The position numbers were made by a program, and so were the translations under genes. The notes beneath the pieces were generated by a model. That model saw nothing but the letters and a program-made list of their open reading frames with translations. It made no database searches and was not told the origin of the DNA. This document shows, in pieces, positions 36,966 to 48,300 of a stretch of 60,911 nucleotides of DNA. Positions within the stretch are counted from its first letter, which is position 1. Every line of letters starts with the position of its first letter. The stretch is from an uncultured Nostocoides sp. (GTDB lineage Bacteria > Actinomycetota > Actinomycetes > Actinomycetales > Dermatophilaceae), in the NCBI GenBank assembly GCA_937873315.1, contig CALMQX010000023.1:1-60911 (forward strand). The letters are read 5' to 3'.

Positions 36966-38159
36966 TTACGCGACTGCGGCTCGGGCGTTCACGAATGCCG
37001 TGACGCAGCGCTGCACGTCAGCCTCCGAATGTGCCGCCGAGAGCTGCACCCGGATGCGCGCCTTGCCTCGCGGGACCACCGGGAAGGAGAACGCGATGAC
37101 GTACACGCCCTCGGCAAGCATGTGATCGGCGACTTGAGTAGCAACCCGAGCACCGTCGTCCCCGGGGAACATCACCGGCACGATCGGGTGCGACCCGGGA
37201 AGCAACTCGAAGCCCGCCTCTGACATCAGCTCCCGGAACAGGGAAGCATTGCGCCGCAACGTCTCTCGAGCCTGCGAGGAGGACGACACCAGATCCAGCG
37301 CCGTGAGCGATCCCGCGACCACGGCAGGCGCCACGGAGTTCGAGAACAGGTACGGCCGCGAACGTTGGCGCAACAGATCGACGACCTCCTGGTGTGAGGA
37401 CACGTAACCACCGGACGCCCCACCCAAAGCCTTGCCCAGGGTGCCGGTGATGATGTCCACGCGGTCCTGAACGCCGAAGAGCTCCGGCGTCCCGCGGCCA
37501 CCATCCCCGACAAAGCCCACGGCGTGCGAGTCATCCACCAGGACCATCGCCTCGAATTCATCGGCCAGGTCGCAGATCTGCGTCAACGGCGCGTACGAAC
37601 CATCCATCGAAAAGACCCCATCGGTGACGACCACGACGCGATGCGCACCGGCTGCCCGCGCCGCGCCGAGCTGCGCGCGCAGGTCGACCATGTCGGCATT
37701 GCGATAGCGATACCGCGCGGCCTTCGACAACCGTATGCCGTCGATGATCGAGGCATGGTTCAGCTCGTCGGAGACGATCGCATCGCCTTCCCCAAAGAGG
37801 ACCTCGAAGACACCCCCATTGGCGTCGAAGCAGGACGAATACAGGATCGTCGCCTCCATACCGAGGAAGTCGGAAATCCGGGCCTCCAACTCGGCATGCA
37901 GGGTCTGGGTTCCGCAGATGAATCGCACGGAGGCCATCCCAAAACCCCACTCATCCAAGGCATTTCGCGAGGCAGCCACGACCTCGGGATGATCGGCATA
38001 GCCCAGGTAGTTGTTTGCGCAGAAGTTCAGCGCGTCACCGGCGGTGGTGCCGATGTGCGAGGACTGAGGAGTGGTGATCTGCCGCTCCCGCTTGTATAGA
38101 CCGGCGCCGTCAATCTCCGCCAGTGTTGCCGCGAGCTCCGCCTTGATCGATCCGTACAT
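36966..38159 (-). CDS. kbl: Glycine C-acetyltransferase (2-amino-3-ketobutyrate CoA ligase)
   Basis: 397-aa PLP enzyme of the alpha-oxoamine synthase family. It cleaves 2-amino-3-ketobutyrate with CoA into glycine and acetyl-CoA. [16 protein letters not shown] at the N-terminus, [15 protein letters not shown], and the PLP lysine in [19 protein letters not shown]. Length is standard. ATG with a TAGGCT box 6 nt upstream. It follows tdh by 28 bp; together they form the threonine dehydrogenase pathway. Confidence 0.95.
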   Translation of the reverse strand: MYGSIKAELAATLAEIDGAGLYKRERQITTPQSSHIGTTAGDALNFCANNYLGYADHPEVVAASRNALDEWGFGMASVRFICGTQTLHAELEARISDFLGMEATILYSSCFDANGGVFEVLFGEGDAIVSDELNHASIIDGIRLSKAARYRYRNADMVDLRAQLGAARAAGAHRVVVVTDGVFSMDGSYAPLTQICDLADEFEAMVLVDDSHAVGFVGDGGRGTPELFGVQDRVDIITGTLGKALGGASGGYVSSHQEVVDLLRQRSRPYLFSNSVAPAVVAGSLTALDLVSSSSQARETLRRNASLFRELMSEAGFELLPGSHPIVPVMFPGDDGARVATQVADHMLAEGVYVIAFSFPVVPRGKARIRVQLSAAHSEADVQRCVTAFVNARAAVA

Positions 38160-38187
38160 ATCGCCAGCCTATGCCGCCGCAGCTGGC

Positions 38188-39228
38188 TCAGGACCAGTCC
38201 AGAACGACCTTTCCGCATTCCCCCGAGCGCGTCGCGTCGAAGGCCAGCTGCCAGTCCTCGGCAGCAAATCGGTGCGTGATCACCGAGGTCGCCGCAGTCC
38301 GCAACTCCGGCGAGGACGCCAGCATCGAACCCATCAGGTACCAGGTCTCGAACATCTCCCGCCCATAGATGCCCTTCAGCGTGATCATTCGCAGTATCAC
38401 CCGCCCCCAGTCGATCGGGAAGGGACCCTTGGGCAGGCCGAGGAGGGCGACCCGGGCGCCATGGTTGAGGTTCCCGATCATCTGCTCAAGCGCCGCCGGA
38501 GCACCCGACATCTCCAGGCCGATGTCGAAGCCCTCCTTCATGCCCAGGCGCTTCTGCGCGTCGCCCAGCGATTCGCCACGACCCACATTGACCGTCATAT
38601 CGGCCCCGGCAGCGCGCGCCAGCGAGAGCCGCAGGTCGGAGAGATCGGAGACCACGATCCGTCGGGCTCCGGCGTGCCGAACGATGGCCGTGGCCAGGAC
38701 GCCGATCGGGCCGGCTCCGGTGATCACCACGTCCTCGCCGACCACCGGCCACTGCAGCGCGGTATGGGTTGCATTGCCTAGCGGGTCAAAGATCGCGCCG
38801 AGGTCGGGCTCGATGTCCGGACCATGCACCCAGGCGTTGGTCGCCGGGATCACAACATAGTCGGCGAAGGCTCCGTCCCGATTCACCCCGATACCGATGG
38901 TGTGGATGCACATGTGCTTACGTCCAGCGCGGCAGTTCCGGCAGATGCCGCAGACGATGTGTCCCTCCCCCGAGACCCGATCACCGACGCGCAGGTGCTC
39001 GACATCGCCGCCGACCTCGACCACCTCGCCATAGAACTCGTGCCCAATGGTCTGCGGCACGGTCACCACCGAGGCCGCCCAGTCGTCCCATTGTTCGAGG
39101 TGCAGGTCGGTGCCGCACAGGCCCGCACGCAACACCCGGATCTTGACATCCTTCTCGCCGCAGGTCGGTTCCGGGATGTCCACCAGCTCAAGCCCTGGCC
39201 CGGCCGTCACCTTTCGCAGTGCACGCAC
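38188..39228 (-). CDS. tdh: L-threonine 3-dehydrogenase
   Basis: 346-aa zinc medium-chain dehydrogenase oxidising L-threonine to 2-amino-3-ketobutyrate with NAD+. Catalytic zinc CGTDLHLEQWDDWA and GHEFYGEVVEVG; structural zinc cysteines GICRNCRAGRKHMC; NAD-binding GAGPIGVLATAIVRHAG; C-terminal KGIYGREMFETWYLM, which is specific to Tdh. GTG start. The product feeds Kbl next door. The 231-bp gap to the DUF485 gene at 39460 holds both divergent promoters and a weak Crp-like site at 39323-39338 (TGTGA..ACACA). Confidence 0.95.
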   Translation of the reverse strand: MRALRKVTAGPGLELVDIPEPTCGEKDVKIRVLRAGLCGTDLHLEQWDDWAASVVTVPQTIGHEFYGEVVEVGGDVEHLRVGDRVSGEGHIVCGICRNCRAGRKHMCIHTIGIGVNRDGAFADYVVIPATNAWVHGPDIEPDLGAIFDPLGNATHTALQWPVVGEDVVITGAGPIGVLATAIVRHAGARRIVVSDLSDLRLSLARAAGADMTVNVGRGESLGDAQKRLGMKEGFDIGLEMSGAPAALEQMIGNLNHGARVALLGLPKGPFPIDWGRVILRMITLKGIYGREMFETWYLMGSMLASSPELRTAATSVITHRFAAEDWQLAFDATRSGECGKVVLDWS

Positions 39229-39459
39229 AGGTTCATCATGGCAGTCGGATCGCTGCAGGTCACCGGCTACATGTCAGTGCTCCCGAAACCGCCTGGCGCA
39301 GAGCGCGCACCGTTCAGCGCAGTGTGACCCGCCACACACCGAAGCCAGCCGCCCTTCCGCCGAGCCGCCCCCAACAAAGGGGTGCGCACGGCATAGGCAC
39401 ACCTTCACCCTAGTCACGACCCGGCGCTCGGCCCGGGCTATCGATCACTGGAGGTGACC

Positions 39460-39798
39460 GTGAGCACCGACGCTCGCACCAGCGGGAGCGACCCCTACGT
39501 CGCCCTGCAGTCCACCCCGGAGTTCCAGGCGCTGCGCAAGAAGTTCCGCAATTACGTCTTCCCCATGACGGCGTTCTTCCTCGCTTGGTACTTCCTCTAC
39601 GTCCTGCTGTCGATCTTCGCCCCCGGCTTCATGAATACCGTGGCGTTCGGCAAGGTGACGGTTGGCCTGATCTTCGGCTTCTTGCAGTTCGTGACCACCT
39701 TCGCGATCACGTTCATGTACTCGAAGTGGATGAGCCGCGAGTTCGACCCCGAGGCAGACGCCCTGGGCGCTCGGCTCGACGGCGTGAAGGAGCACTGA
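39460..39798 (+). CDS. DUF485 membrane protein (YjcH type)
   Basis: 112 aa with two helices (NYVFPMTAFFLAWYFLYVLLSIF and TVGLIFGFLQFVTTFAITFMYS) and the DUF485 hallmarks LQSTPEFQALRKKFRNYVFP and YSKWMSREFDPEADALG. GTG at 39460 has GGAGG six bases ahead; GTG at 39454 is an alternative. ActP starts 1 bp after its stop. Such proteins pair with acetate permease ActP. Confidence 0.9.
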   Translation: MSTDARTSGSDPYVALQSTPEFQALRKKFRNYVFPMTAFFLAWYFLYVLLSIFAPGFMNTVAFGKVTVGLIFGFLQFVTTFAITFMYSKWMSREFDPEADALGARLDGVKEH

Positions 39799-39799
39799 C

Positions 39800-41464
39800 A
39801 TGACGGCCCTTTTCCCCGCCGCCACCGCGGTCGGCAACTCCACCCTGAACATCGGCATCTTTGTCGGCTTCGTGGTGATCACCCTTGCCATCGTCATCAA
39901 GGTGGCCGCTGGCAAGAAGACTGCTGAGCAGTACTACACCGCAGCTGGCGCCTTCTCCGGTCGCCAGAACGGCATCGCCATCGCGGGTGACTACCTGTCG
40001 GCCGCCTCCTTCCTCGGTATCGCGGGCGCCATTGCGCTGCGCGGTCTGGACGGCTTCCTGTACTCCATCGGCTTCCTGGTGGCCTGGCTCGTCGCGCTGC
40101 TGCTCGTTGCCGAGCTCATGCGCAACACCGGCCGGTTCACCATGGCTGACGTGCTCTCCTACCGCCTCCAGCAGCGCCCCGTGCGTATCGCCACCTCGGT
40201 GTCGGTGCTCTGCGTGTCGTTGTTCTACCTGCTGGCCCAGATGGCCGGCGCTGGCGGTCTGGTCTCGCTGCTCCTCGGTGTGTCTGGCGAGTTTGCCCAG
40301 AACCTCGTCATCGCAGGTGTGGGCGCCGTCATGGTCGCCTACGTCCTGATCGGCGGCATGAAGGGCACCACCTGGGTCCAGATCATCAAGGCGATCCTGC
40401 TCATCACCGCCACGGCGATCATGACCATCTGGGTGCTCGCTAAGTTCGGCTTCTCGCTCAGCAACCTGTTCGGCGGAGCGATCGAGACAACCTCGAAGTC
40501 TTCGGTCCCGGCCACGGCCAAGGGCGCCGAGCGGCTCATCGAGTATGGCGTTCAGTACGGCAAGACCACGACGACCAAGATCGACTTCATTTCGCTGTCG
40601 ATGGCCCTGGTTCTCGGCACCGCCGGTCTGCCGCACGTCCTGCAGCGGTTCTACACGGTGCCCACCAGCAAGGAGGCCCGCAAGTCCGTTGAGTGGGCGA
40701 TCTGGCTGATCGGTGGGTTCTACCTACTGACCCTCGTCGTTGGCTTCGGCGCTGCCGCCCTGGTTGGCCCCGACAAGATCAATGGTGCTCCCGGCAAGCA
40801 GAACTCGGCTGCTCCGCTGCTCGCCTTCGAGCTCGGTGGCAGCCCGCTGCTCGGCATCGTCTCCGGCATCGCCTTCGCGACCATCCTCGCGGTCGTTGCC
40901 GGCCTGACGATCACCGCCTCGGCGACCTTCGCGCATGACATCTACAAGGAGGTCATCAAGAAGGGCCAGTCCTCGCAGGACCAGGAGGTCAAGATGGCCC
41001 GTATCGCGGCCATCGCGATCGGCGCCGTCGCCATCCTCGGTGGCATGCTCGCCAAGAGCCAGAACATCGCGTTCCTCGTGGCCCTCGCCTTCGCGGTCGC
41101 GGCCTCGGCGAACCTGCCGACGATCCTGTACTCGCTGTTCTGGAAGGGCTTCAACACCAAGGGTGCCCTGTGGTCGATCTACGGCGGTCTCATCACCTCG
41201 ATCGGCCTGATCATCTTCAGCCCGGTCGTCTCCGGCAAGCCGGCCGACCCCAAGACCGGCCTGTCGCCCTCGATGATTACCGACCCCAGCGTGGACTTCC
41301 ACTGGTTCCCGCTGGACAACCCCGGATTGGTCTCCATTCCGCTGGCCTTCTTCCTCGGCTGGTTGGGTTCCACGTTGTCCAAGGAGCACAACGCCGAGAA
41401 GTACGCCGAGATGGAGGTCCGCTCCCTTACCGGTCATGGTGTCGCCGAGGCGCTGAACCACTGA
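39800..41464 (+). CDS. actP: Cation/acetate symporter ActP
   Basis: 554 aa, ~13 helices, SSS family. KKTAEQYYTAAGAFSGRQNGIAIAGDYLSAASFLGIAGAIALRG and GTAGLPHVLQRFYTVPTSKEARKSVEWA match ActP/MctC. It imports acetate or other short monocarboxylates with Na+ or H+. Codon use is highly optimal and free of CGGCATAC, unlike the paralog at 35152, so this is probably the major, highly expressed system. acs follows after one small gene. Confidence 0.93.
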   Translation: MTALFPAATAVGNSTLNIGIFVGFVVITLAIVIKVAAGKKTAEQYYTAAGAFSGRQNGIAIAGDYLSAASFLGIAGAIALRGLDGFLYSIGFLVAWLVALLLVAELMRNTGRFTMADVLSYRLQQRPVRIATSVSVLCVSLFYLLAQMAGAGGLVSLLLGVSGEFAQNLVIAGVGAVMVAYVLIGGMKGTTWVQIIKAILLITATAIMTIWVLAKFGFSLSNLFGGAIETTSKSSVPATAKGAERLIEYGVQYGKTTTTKIDFISLSMALVLGTAGLPHVLQRFYTVPTSKEARKSVEWAIWLIGGFYLLTLVVGFGAAALVGPDKINGAPGKQNSAAPLLAFELGGSPLLGIVSGIAFATILAVVAGLTITASATFAHDIYKEVIKKGQSSQDQEVKMARIAAIAIGAVAILGGMLAKSQNIAFLVALAFAVAASANLPTILYSLFWKGFNTKGALWSIYGGLITSIGLIIFSPVVSGKPADPKTGLSPSMITDPSVDFHWFPLDNPGLVSIPLAFFLGWLGSTLSKEHNAEKYAEMEVRSLTGHGVAEALNH

Positions 41465-41474
41465 CCCCTGCCAC

Positions 41475-41510
41475 GGTGGCGGGTGGCTCGCGTGCGAGCC
41501 ACCCGCCACC
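41475..41510 (+). terminator. Terminator after actP
   Basis: Perfect 17-bp stem (GGTGGCGGGTGGCTCGC with GCGAGCCACCCGCCACC) with a 2-nt centre, 11 bp after the actP stop. Confidence 0.85.
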
Positions 41511-41518
41511 CACAGACC

Positions 41519-41565
41519 GCGCGGGCGGCATACCTCGAGCCCCAGACTCGGTATGCCGCCCGCGC
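41519..41565. terminator. Second terminator hairpin, built from an inverted CGGCATAC pair
   Basis: Stem GCGCGGGCGGCATAC with GTATGCCGCCCGCGC, loop of ~17 nt, followed by CTTTG. The two arms are inverted copies of the octamer that is abundant throughout the window. Confidence 0.8.
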
Positions 41566-41603
41566 CTTTGTCGGCCCGTCCTGGGGCGCGCTACCCTCAC
41601 CGG

Positions 41604-42065
41604 ATGGCCACCACCTTTTCGATCGCACGCCGCACCTCCGTCAATGCCTCACCTGAGCGGGTGTTGTCCTTCATCGAGAACTTCCGCGAGTGGGTGCAGT
41701 GGTCACCGTGGGAGGGCCTGGACCCCGACCTTCAGCGCACGTACACCGGGCCGGAGCGCGGCGCCGGTTCGTCCTACACCTGGTCCGGAAATCGCAAGGC
41801 CGGCGCCGGCACCATGGACATGGCCAAGTCCGGCGCTGACGGCGTGGACATCGACCTGACCTTCACCAAGCCCTTCCCCGCGCGCAACCACGTGCGGATC
41901 GACGTCACGCCCACGGCCGCCGGGACCGATGTCGTCTGGACCATGACCGGCCCGCAGAGTGCGTTCAACAAGCTCATCTTCCGGTTGCTCAAGATGGAAG
42001 CCCGGCTGGCCGCGGACTTCGACAAGGGGCTGGCGCAGCTGAAGGCGGTCGCTGAGGCCGCGTGA
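41604..42065 (+). CDS. SRPBCC-family (polyketide cyclase-like) protein
   Basis: 153 aa of START/Bet v1-like fold: RRTSVNASPERVLSFIENFREWVQWSPWEGLDPDLQRTYTGPERGAGSSYTWSGN at the N-terminus and a C-terminal helix LLKMEARLAADFDKGLAQLKAV. It would bind a hydrophobic ligand; function unknown. ATG 6 nt after a TACCCT box, which decides it over the ATG at 41553. Located between actP and acs. Confidence 0.82.
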   Translation: MATTFSIARRTSVNASPERVLSFIENFREWVQWSPWEGLDPDLQRTYTGPERGAGSSYTWSGNRKAGAGTMDMAKSGADGVDIDLTFTKPFPARNHVRIDVTPTAAGTDVVWTMTGPQSAFNKLIFRLLKMEARLAADFDKGLAQLKAVAEAA

Positions 42066-42191
42066 GCGTGCCGCTCGTCGCATGACGCAGCCCGCCGGAC
42101 GGCATCCGGAAGGGTCGGTTATTGCCCCACCACCGGGGCACACGGTTGGCTAGTGCCACGTCCAACGCACTCACCGACGAGGAGCACGCCC

Positions 42192-44159
<1,968 letters not shown>

Positions 44160-44175
44160 TTCGGCGCGGCTGGGC

Positions 44176-44202
44176 GCGCCCGGCCGCGCCGCGGCCGGGC
44201 GC
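44176..44202 (+). terminator. GC hairpin after acs
   Basis: Two 13-bp arms (GCGCCCGGCCGCG with CGCGGCCGGGCGC) with almost no loop, 16 bp after the acs stop. The rest of 44160-44323 is very GC-rich and contains no gene. Confidence 0.65.
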
Positions 44203-44323
44203 GGCCGCCGCGGGGGCCGTGCGGCGTTGGGTCCGTGCGGCGGTTGGTGACGTGCCATTCGTGCTGTGCCGCGCCGTGCCGCGGGCGCTGACCCAACAGA
44301 TCGCGCACCACCCCGTCCGGACT

Positions 44324-44420
44324 CCTCACACGCGAAAGTAACTCCTTGCACCCGCAAGGGGACAGACCGGGATGCACCAAATTTCCTTGCGCTCGAGAGG
44401 AGTTACTTTCGCGTGTGAGG
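44324..44420. repeat. 23-bp perfect inverted repeat element
   Basis: Arms CCTCACACGCGAAAGTAACT.. (44324-44346) and its exact complement (44398-44420) enclose 51 bp that contain small inverted pairs (CTTGC/GCAAG). It resembles a non-autonomous mobile element or large stem-loop RNA between acs and marR. No copy of it is seen elsewhere in the window, though TCCTTGCAC is shared with palindromic repeat copy 2. Confidence 0.8.
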
Positions 44421-44516
44421 GACGTGGAAGGCAGGGTGCCGAGTCGGCTGGATGTTCAGCCGCCCAGCTGTGGATAAAGTTCCCGGGGTTGGGAATCTGG
44501 GCCCAGGATTTCGGCC

Positions 44517-45164
44517 ATGTCCACCTCTTCGCGCGATCGCCAACCGAGTGCGGACGCCCTGCAACCCGCCGACCAGTCAGCCTCGGATCGCCCCCGGATG
44601 AAGCCGCCCAAGCGCGAGTTGGGCCGCCCCAGTGACAGCCTTGCGCGGCAAGTTCAGGATCGCCTCGACGCCGGCCCCGCTTGGCAGTGGTGGGACGAGC
44701 CCTCGGCGCGCGAACCGTGGCACCTCGTCGCGCTGCTACACCGGGCATGGATTGCCGTCGCTGAGTCCGTCCTCCTGTCTATGGCGCAACCCCCCGACCG
44801 GCGCTCGCACCTCCTCGGTGACACCCTGGCGTTGGTCCGGATCGCCGAAAAGCCCTGCCCTCAGGTAAGCCTGGCGACCTTCCTCGGGGAGAGCGAGGCC
44901 ACCATCTCCCGCCGCGCTCGGCGACTCGAGAGAGCTGGCCTGGTCACCAGGCAAGGTTCTTGGCGTGATGGTCGAGTCAGCCACGTCACCGCGACTCCAG
45001 ATGGCCGAGCGCAGGCCGAGCGCACCAAGTCCCAGTGCGCCGACCTGATCGACCTCTGGTTCGAGCACATCCCGCCGGAGGACCGCGAACTCCTGCAGGG
45101 CTGGTTGCTGCTCCTCATTACCGAGGGCCGTCGAGCCGCCGACTTCGCGCTGTGGCCCAGGTAG
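44517..45164 (+). CDS. MarR-family transcriptional regulator
   Basis: 215 aa, longer than usual MarR proteins because of a ~60-residue charged N-terminal extension. Winged-helix core: [57 protein letters not shown], with the conserved D-R-R-V-type beta wing. The ligand is unknown. Its last codons and stop lie within a 21-bp tandem repeat that runs towards nhaA, a likely target gene. ATG at 44517 without a strong ribosome site. Confidence 0.8.
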   Translation: MSTSSRDRQPSADALQPADQSASDRPRMKPPKRELGRPSDSLARQVQDRLDAGPAWQWWDEPSAREPWHLVALLHRAWIAVAESVLLSMAQPPDRRSHLLGDTLALVRIAEKPCPQVSLATFLGESEATISRRARRLERAGLVTRQGSWRDGRVSHVTATPDGRAQAERTKSQCADLIDLWFEHIPPEDRELLQGWLLLLITEGRRAADFALWPR

Positions 45165-45223
45165 TTCGCCCTGCGCCCCCGGTAGTAGGCCCTGCGGCCT
45201 CGCTAGTTCGAACCGTGGCCCCG
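45140..45223. repeat. Four 21-bp imperfect tandem repeats
   Basis: Units at 45140, 45161, 45182 and 45203 share the pattern (g/c)tagttcgccctgcggccccg; a fifth partial unit begins at 45224 and contains a TAGACT -10 box. The array straddles the marR stop codon. A 21-bp period equals two helical turns, which would suit cooperative binding of a regulator upstream of nhaA. Confidence 0.75.
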
Positions 45224-45239
45224 GTAGACTGCGGGGTTC

Positions 45240-45347
45240 ATGGAGAGCCGGGAAGTCTGGTCGGCACTGGTATGCCGACGACCCCTGGCTCCCACCCGGG
45301 CAAGGGCCGTATGCCGCCGGTCGCCTTCAGCAGACGGGACACCATGA
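45240..45347 (+). CDS. Possible leader peptide upstream of nhaA
   Basis: A 35-codon frame starts at an ATG 9 nt after the TAGACT box (45225-45230) and its TGA overlaps the nhaA ATG in an ATGA junction. The peptide is Arg-rich with two Val-Cys-Arg-Arg tracts, both encoded through GTATGCCG octamers. Many codons are rare for this genome (AGG, CGA, GTA, TCA, ACA, CCA). That is unlike a housekeeping gene but is seen in regulatory leaders; it may also be chance. Confidence 0.35.
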   Translation: MESREVWSALVCRRPLAPTRARAVCRRSPSADGTP

Positions 45348-46669
45348 ACACACCAACGCCGCCTCCGGCCCCAAGCAGGCTCTTCCCTCGCCCCAGTTGG
45401 GCCGAAGCGCAGTTCATCAAAGACGCTCTGCGGACCGAGACCATCGGCGGGGGCCTGCTCCTGCTCGCCGCTGCCGCGGCGCTCATCTGGGCCAACTCCC
45501 CATGGTCTGATTCCTACTTCGCCCTACGTGACGCCAAGGTCGGCCCGGACTGGGGTCACCTGCGCCTCACCCTCGGCCATTGGGCCGCCGATGGCATGCT
45601 CGCGATCTTCTTCTTCGTTGCTGGGCTCGAACTCAAGCGCGAGTTCCTGGTGGGCGAGCTCACCTCCGCACGCAAGGCCGCGGTCCCCGTCGTCGCAGCG
45701 CTCGGTGGCGTCGTCCTACCGGCACTGGTGTTCGTAGGCGTGGTGACGCTCGCCCGAGGGGCAACCGGAGCAACCGAAGGCGCCAACGACCTGCGCGGAT
45801 GGGCCATCCCCACCGCAACGGATATCGCCTTTGCCCTGGCTGTGCTCGCTGTGATCGGCACTCACCTGCCGTCGGCGCTGCGCTCCTTCTTGCTCACCCT
45901 CGCGGTCGTGGATGACCTCATCGCGATCATCATCATCGCGGTCTTCTACACCTCGACGCTCACCTGGACGCCGCTGCTGCTGGCGGCCATCCCGCTCGGG
46001 ATCTTTGCCGCACTGGTGCAACGACGGATCACCTATTGGTGGCTCCTGCTTCCGCTCGCCTTCGCCACCTGGGCACTGGTGCATGCTTCCGGCGTTCACG
46101 CCACCGTCGCCGGCGTCCTCCTCGGGCTCGTGGTCCCCGTTCGCCCACGAGCCTCGGTCCCCGAGGTCAGCACGCTCTCCCGCAAGACCGATGTCGCCCA
46201 CCACTTCGAGCACATCGTCAGGCCACTCTCCGCAGGCGTGGCCGTCCCGCTCTTCGCCTTCTTCGCCGCCGGAGTTGGCGTCGCAGGTGGCGGCCTGCGG
46301 GCGGCATACAGCGACCCGGTGGCGATCGGCGTGGTCGCGGGACTGGTCGTCGGCAAACTCGTGGGCGTGCTCTCAGCCACCTGGCTGGTGGCCAGATTCA
46401 CCCACGCCGAACTCAGCGAAGACCTCACCTGGGGAGACATCCTGGGCGTCTCACTGCTCACCGGGGTCGGTTTCACGGTCTCGCTACTGGTCGGTGAACT
46501 CGCCTTCGGAGTGGGCAGCGCTCGCGACGATCACGTCAAAGTAGCGATTCTTGTGGGATCGCTGCTCGCGGCCCTGCTGGCCTCGATGGTGCTGATCCGC
46601 CGGAATGCCGCCTATCGACGGATCGAGGAACTCGAGGGCGCCGACAGCGACGAAGCCGTTAGGGCTTGA
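45344..46669 (+). CDS. nhaA: Na+/H+ antiporter NhaA
   Basis: 441 aa with 12 helices. It has [43 protein letters not shown], and the ion-binding Asp pair in [42 protein letters not shown] follows. It exchanges protons for sodium for pH and salt homeostasis. ATG at 45344 fits the family N-terminus; the open frame continues upstream but is rejected. The 179-bp upstream region carries the 21-bp array, a -10 box and a possible leader ORF. Its end overlaps the convergent gene by 11 bp. Confidence 0.95.
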   Translation: MNTPTPPPAPSRLFPRPSWAEAQFIKDALRTETIGGGLLLLAAAAALIWANSPWSDSYFALRDAKVGPDWGHLRLTLGHWAADGMLAIFFFVAGLELKREFLVGELTSARKAAVPVVAALGGVVLPALVFVGVVTLARGATGATEGANDLRGWAIPTATDIAFALAVLAVIGTHLPSALRSFLLTLAVVDDLIAIIIIAVFYTSTLTWTPLLLAAIPLGIFAALVQRRITYWWLLLPLAFATWALVHASGVHATVAGVLLGLVVPVRPRASVPEVSTLSRKTDVAHHFEHIVRPLSAGVAVPLFAFFAAGVGVAGGGLRAAYSDPVAIGVVAGLVVGKLVGVLSATWLVARFTHAELSEDLTWGDILGVSLLTGVGFTVSLLVGELAFGVGSARDDHVKVAILVGSLLAALLASMVLIRRNAAYRRIEELEGADSDEAVRA

Positions 46670-47048
46670 TCACCTTCAGGGTCTGCTGAACCTCAGCAAT
46701 GGCCTTCTCTGGCACCGGCTTAGCGCTCGCCAGGGCCTTCTTGCCGACCATGGCCAGAATGCCCGCCACGAGGAAGAGCACGCCCATGACGATGGCGTAG
46801 CCCGCCCACACCGGCAGCCACAACGCCAGCACGTTAGCCAGCGTATGCAGCAGGAAAATCAGACCCATCAGGGCCATGAAGGCCGCGGCACCCAGCAGGC
46901 CGGCACCCTTGCCCATGAACTTGGCCCCGGTGGACATCTCGGCCTTGGCCAGCGCGATATTGCTCTTGACGATGCCTTCGAGGTCGTGTGTCGCATCCGC
47001 GACGAGCTGACCGATAGTCCGCTCAGGTCCTTGGGTGTCGGCTGCCAT
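46659..47048 (-). CDS. Phage-holin-superfamily (DUF1469/YqjE-like) membrane protein
   Basis: 129 aa: an amphipathic N-terminal segment ([38 protein letters not shown]), then two long helices separated by a short loop ([43 protein letters not shown]). Despite the family name there is no phage context; chromosomal members are common next to marP in actinobacteria. ATG 6 nt after a TATGGT box. Function unknown. Confidence 0.75.
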   Translation of the reverse strand: MAADTQGPERTIGQLVADATHDLEGIVKSNIALAKAEMSTGAKFMGKGAGLLGAAAFMALMGLIFLLHTLANVLALWLPVWAGYAIVMGVLFLVAGILAMVGKKALASAKPVPEKAIAEVQQTLKVIKP

Positions 47049-47106
47049 GGCACGACCATACCGACTTCCTCCCCATGCGGTAGCCCAAGGTGGCCAAGTC
47101 GCGATG

Positions 47107-48300
47107 TCAGGCACACCGTCCGGTCGACACCGCGGCGGTCGCGCTGCGGCCGCGTTGCAGGACGGGTGTCATCTCCGCGAGCGTGAGGGCATATCCCGTG
47201 TCGGCATAGCTGAGTGAGCTAGCGAAGACGATGCCCACAGCCTCGCCGTCGGCGTTCACGAGCGGTCCTCCGGAGTTCCCTTGGCGAATGGACGCCCGCA
47301 GGCTGTATATCTCCCGTTGGGTGGACGTTGCCGCACCGTAGATGTCCTCCTGTGGCGTGGTGATCACTTGCCGCACGCGCACTGGTGTGACCGTGTATCG
47401 ACCCCCACCGGGGAAGCCGGCGATCACGGCGGCGTCGCCTCCAGACAGGGCGCTGCCGAGTGGCAAGGAGTCCGCCGTGAGGCCGGGGACCTTGAGCACC
47501 GCCAGATCCCGCACCGGGTCGAAGATCACCACCCGCGCGGCAAGCTCGCTTCCACGGCCTTGCACCCTCACCGTAGGCGCCGTCATCCCCGCCACGACGT
47601 GGGCATTCGTGACCACCCGTTCCGGCCCAAAGACCCACCCCGAACCGACAGCGCCGCGCCCGCAGGAGGGCGTTGCGCCGGACACCTCCACGATGCTCGC
47701 AGCGGCCGAGCGAATGCCGCTGCGCCGCGCCAGTGCGGGGTCGGGAGCCGCCACTTCGCGGTTGCCGCCGAGATTCTCGATGATCCGGGGCAATCCACGA
47801 TCCACGAGGCCACCAAGAGCGATGCGCGCTCGGTCAACACCTGCTTCCGGCAGCATCGCCTCAAACCCGGCGAGCACCCGCGAACTCGTCACGGCCTCGC
47901 GCAGCAGACTCGAGGTACCCATGGCGAGCATCGAGGCGACCACCCAGGACATCAGGGTTGCGGCGCCACCCATCACGAGCGCACCACCCAAGGCGCTCAG
48001 GGCGCCACGCCTGCCATCTGGCCGAGGGCTGAGATACCGGCCCAAGGCGTCGCCCAGCACTTGCCCGAGGATGGCGCTCCCGCCCAGAGCGAGCACCAGG
48101 ACCACGCTGCGGACAGCGGGCTGCGATTCGGCCCACGCGGCCCGGTCCACCAGGGGCGGCAGAATCCACCAGGCCGCTGACAGCCCGGCCAGCATTCCCA
48201 TCAGGGATAGGGCCGCAGTGGCGGCGCCCTGACGCCAGCCCGATGCGGCATTCGTGCCAATGATGATCAGCAGGATTACATCGACGACGGTGGCGGTCAT
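47107..48300 (-). CDS. marP: MarP-like membrane serine protease
   Basis: 397 aa. Four N-terminal helices of the colicin V production type (VVDVILLIIIGTNAASGWRQG...), then a periplasmic trypsin-like domain: His in VVTNAHVVAG, Asp in DPVRDLAVLK, Ser in IRQGNSGGPLVNADGEAVGI. Two cysteines flank the domain (CGRGAVGSGW and the C-terminal GRCA), as in Rv3671c, where a disulfide controls activity. In mycobacteria MarP is needed for acid resistance and peptidoglycan hydrolase processing. ATG overlaps the NUDIX stop by ATGA. Confidence 0.9.
   Translation of the reverse strand: MTATVVDVILLIIIGTNAASGWRQGAATAALSLMGMLAGLSAAWWILPPLVDRAAWAESQPAVRSVVLVLALGGSAILGQVLGDALGRYLSPRPDGRRGALSALGGALVMGGAATLMSWVVASMLAMGTSSLLREAVTSSRVLAGFEAMLPEAGVDRARIALGGLVDRGLPRIIENLGGNREVAAPDPALARRSGIRSAAASIVEVSGATPSCGRGAVGSGWVFGPERVVTNAHVVAGMTAPTVRVQGRGSELAARVVIFDPVRDLAVLKVPGLTADSLPLGSALSGGDAAVIAGFPGGGRYTVTPVRVRQVITTPQEDIYGAATSTQREIYSLRASIRQGNSGGPLVNADGEAVGIVFASSLSYADTGYALTLAEMTPVLQRGRSATAAVSTGRCA

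Noticed and set aside
39323-39338. Second Crp operator before DUF485-actP
   Set aside because: TGTGACCCGCCACACA matches only 9 of 12 defined consensus positions and lacks the central TA; mentioned as weak, not annotated as a site.
45140-45223. CRISPR array
   Set aside because: The 21-bp units are directly adjacent with no spacers and are imperfect; no cas genes exist in the window.
46659-47048. Phage holin suggesting a prophage
   Set aside because: Only the superfamily name is phage-related; no other phage genes are nearby and such proteins are chromosomal in many actinobacteria.
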